Assembly (NCBI GenBank): GCA_029879595.1
Contig: JAOUPZ010000213.1
Location: forward strand, 1 to 5,668
Direction: 5' to 3'
Origin: Deltaproteobacteria bacterium
GTDB lineage: Bacteria > SAR324 > JACQKK01
DNA: 5,668 nucleotides
The position numbers and the translations under genes are program-made. The notes under the pieces are model-generated. The model did no database searches. It was given only the letters and a program-made list of their open reading frames with translations, and was not told the origin of the DNA. Below are positions 5,631-5,668 of the stretch, piece after piece (within the stretch, counting starts at the first letter, position 1; each line of letters begins with the position of its first letter).

Positions 5631-5668
5631 GGGCCAAAAAAAGCGCTCCGCCGCGGTCCGGCGTTTTC
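5627..5668 (-). CDS. Possible 3' end of an upstream gene (13 codons), ATGA overlap with the RapZ-like gene
   Basis: Reading the minus strand from base 5668, codons ENAGPRRSAFFGP end in a TGA at 5629-5627 that overlaps the ATG of the RapZ-like gene as ATGA. Such overlaps are common between coupled genes, the next junction in this operon has the same 4-bp form (GTGA), and the RapZ-like gene lacks a close ribosome binding site. The fragment is too short to identify. The competing reading is that the RapZ-like frame itself continues upstream, since that frame is also open. Confidence 0.4.
   Translation of the reverse strand, partial: ENAGPRRSAFFGP

Overview
This is a GC-rich bacterial chromosomal window with closely packed genes and no sign of mobile DNA. 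The protein families suggest a Gram-negative bacterium: a YjgN-type inner-membrane protein, an M48 peptidase, a MurU-like nucleotidyltransferase and a RapZ C-terminal-type protein. Desulfobacterota ('deltaproteobacteria') or a related lineage seems likely from family flavour alone, but the window holds no rRNA or other marker to settle it.

Layout from left to right. (1) Positions 1-1084, minus strand: the N-terminal 361 residues of a long/very-long-chain acyl-CoA synthetase of the FATP type, cut by the window edge. It has a very good ribosome binding site and a GC-rich, hairpin-forming upstream region with a candidate promoter. (2) 1383-1769, minus: a single-domain CheY-like response regulator with all catalytic residues, and no partner kinase in view. 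(3) 1770-2100: a divergent intergenic region with a candidate extended -10 promoter for the regulator. (4) 2101-3261 and 3269-4348, plus: a two-gene unit of a DUF898/YjgN-type polytopic membrane protein and a membrane-anchored M48 zinc metallopeptidase. The second gene's ribosome binding site overlaps the first gene's stop codon. (5) 4349-4414: a 50-bp convergent gap made largely of a 15-bp tandem repeat, which is a repeated 3' end of the next gene including its stop codon. (6) 4399-5187 and 5184-5630, minus: a MurU-like sugar-1-phosphate nucleotidyltransferase (GTG start) and, upstream of it, a RapZ C-terminal-domain protein without the usual N-terminal kinase domain. The two overlap by 4 bp. 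The last 38 bases carry a reading frame that ends with an ATGA overlap on the RapZ-like gene, so a further operon member probably lies just outside the window.

How the genes may work together. The right-hand operon looks like amino-sugar / cell-wall-sugar activation: the nucleotidyltransferase would make a UDP-sugar, and the RapZ C-terminal fold binds glucosamine-6-phosphate in E. coli. An AmgK-like sugar kinase is the predicted missing neighbour. The middle pair looks like an envelope quality-control or membrane-homeostasis unit. The acyl-CoA synthetase and the response regulator are probably independent genes. The most noteworthy items are the split RapZ-C/nucleotidyltransferase unit and the stop-codon repeat array. 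Nothing here clearly amounts to an undescribed defence or mobile system.
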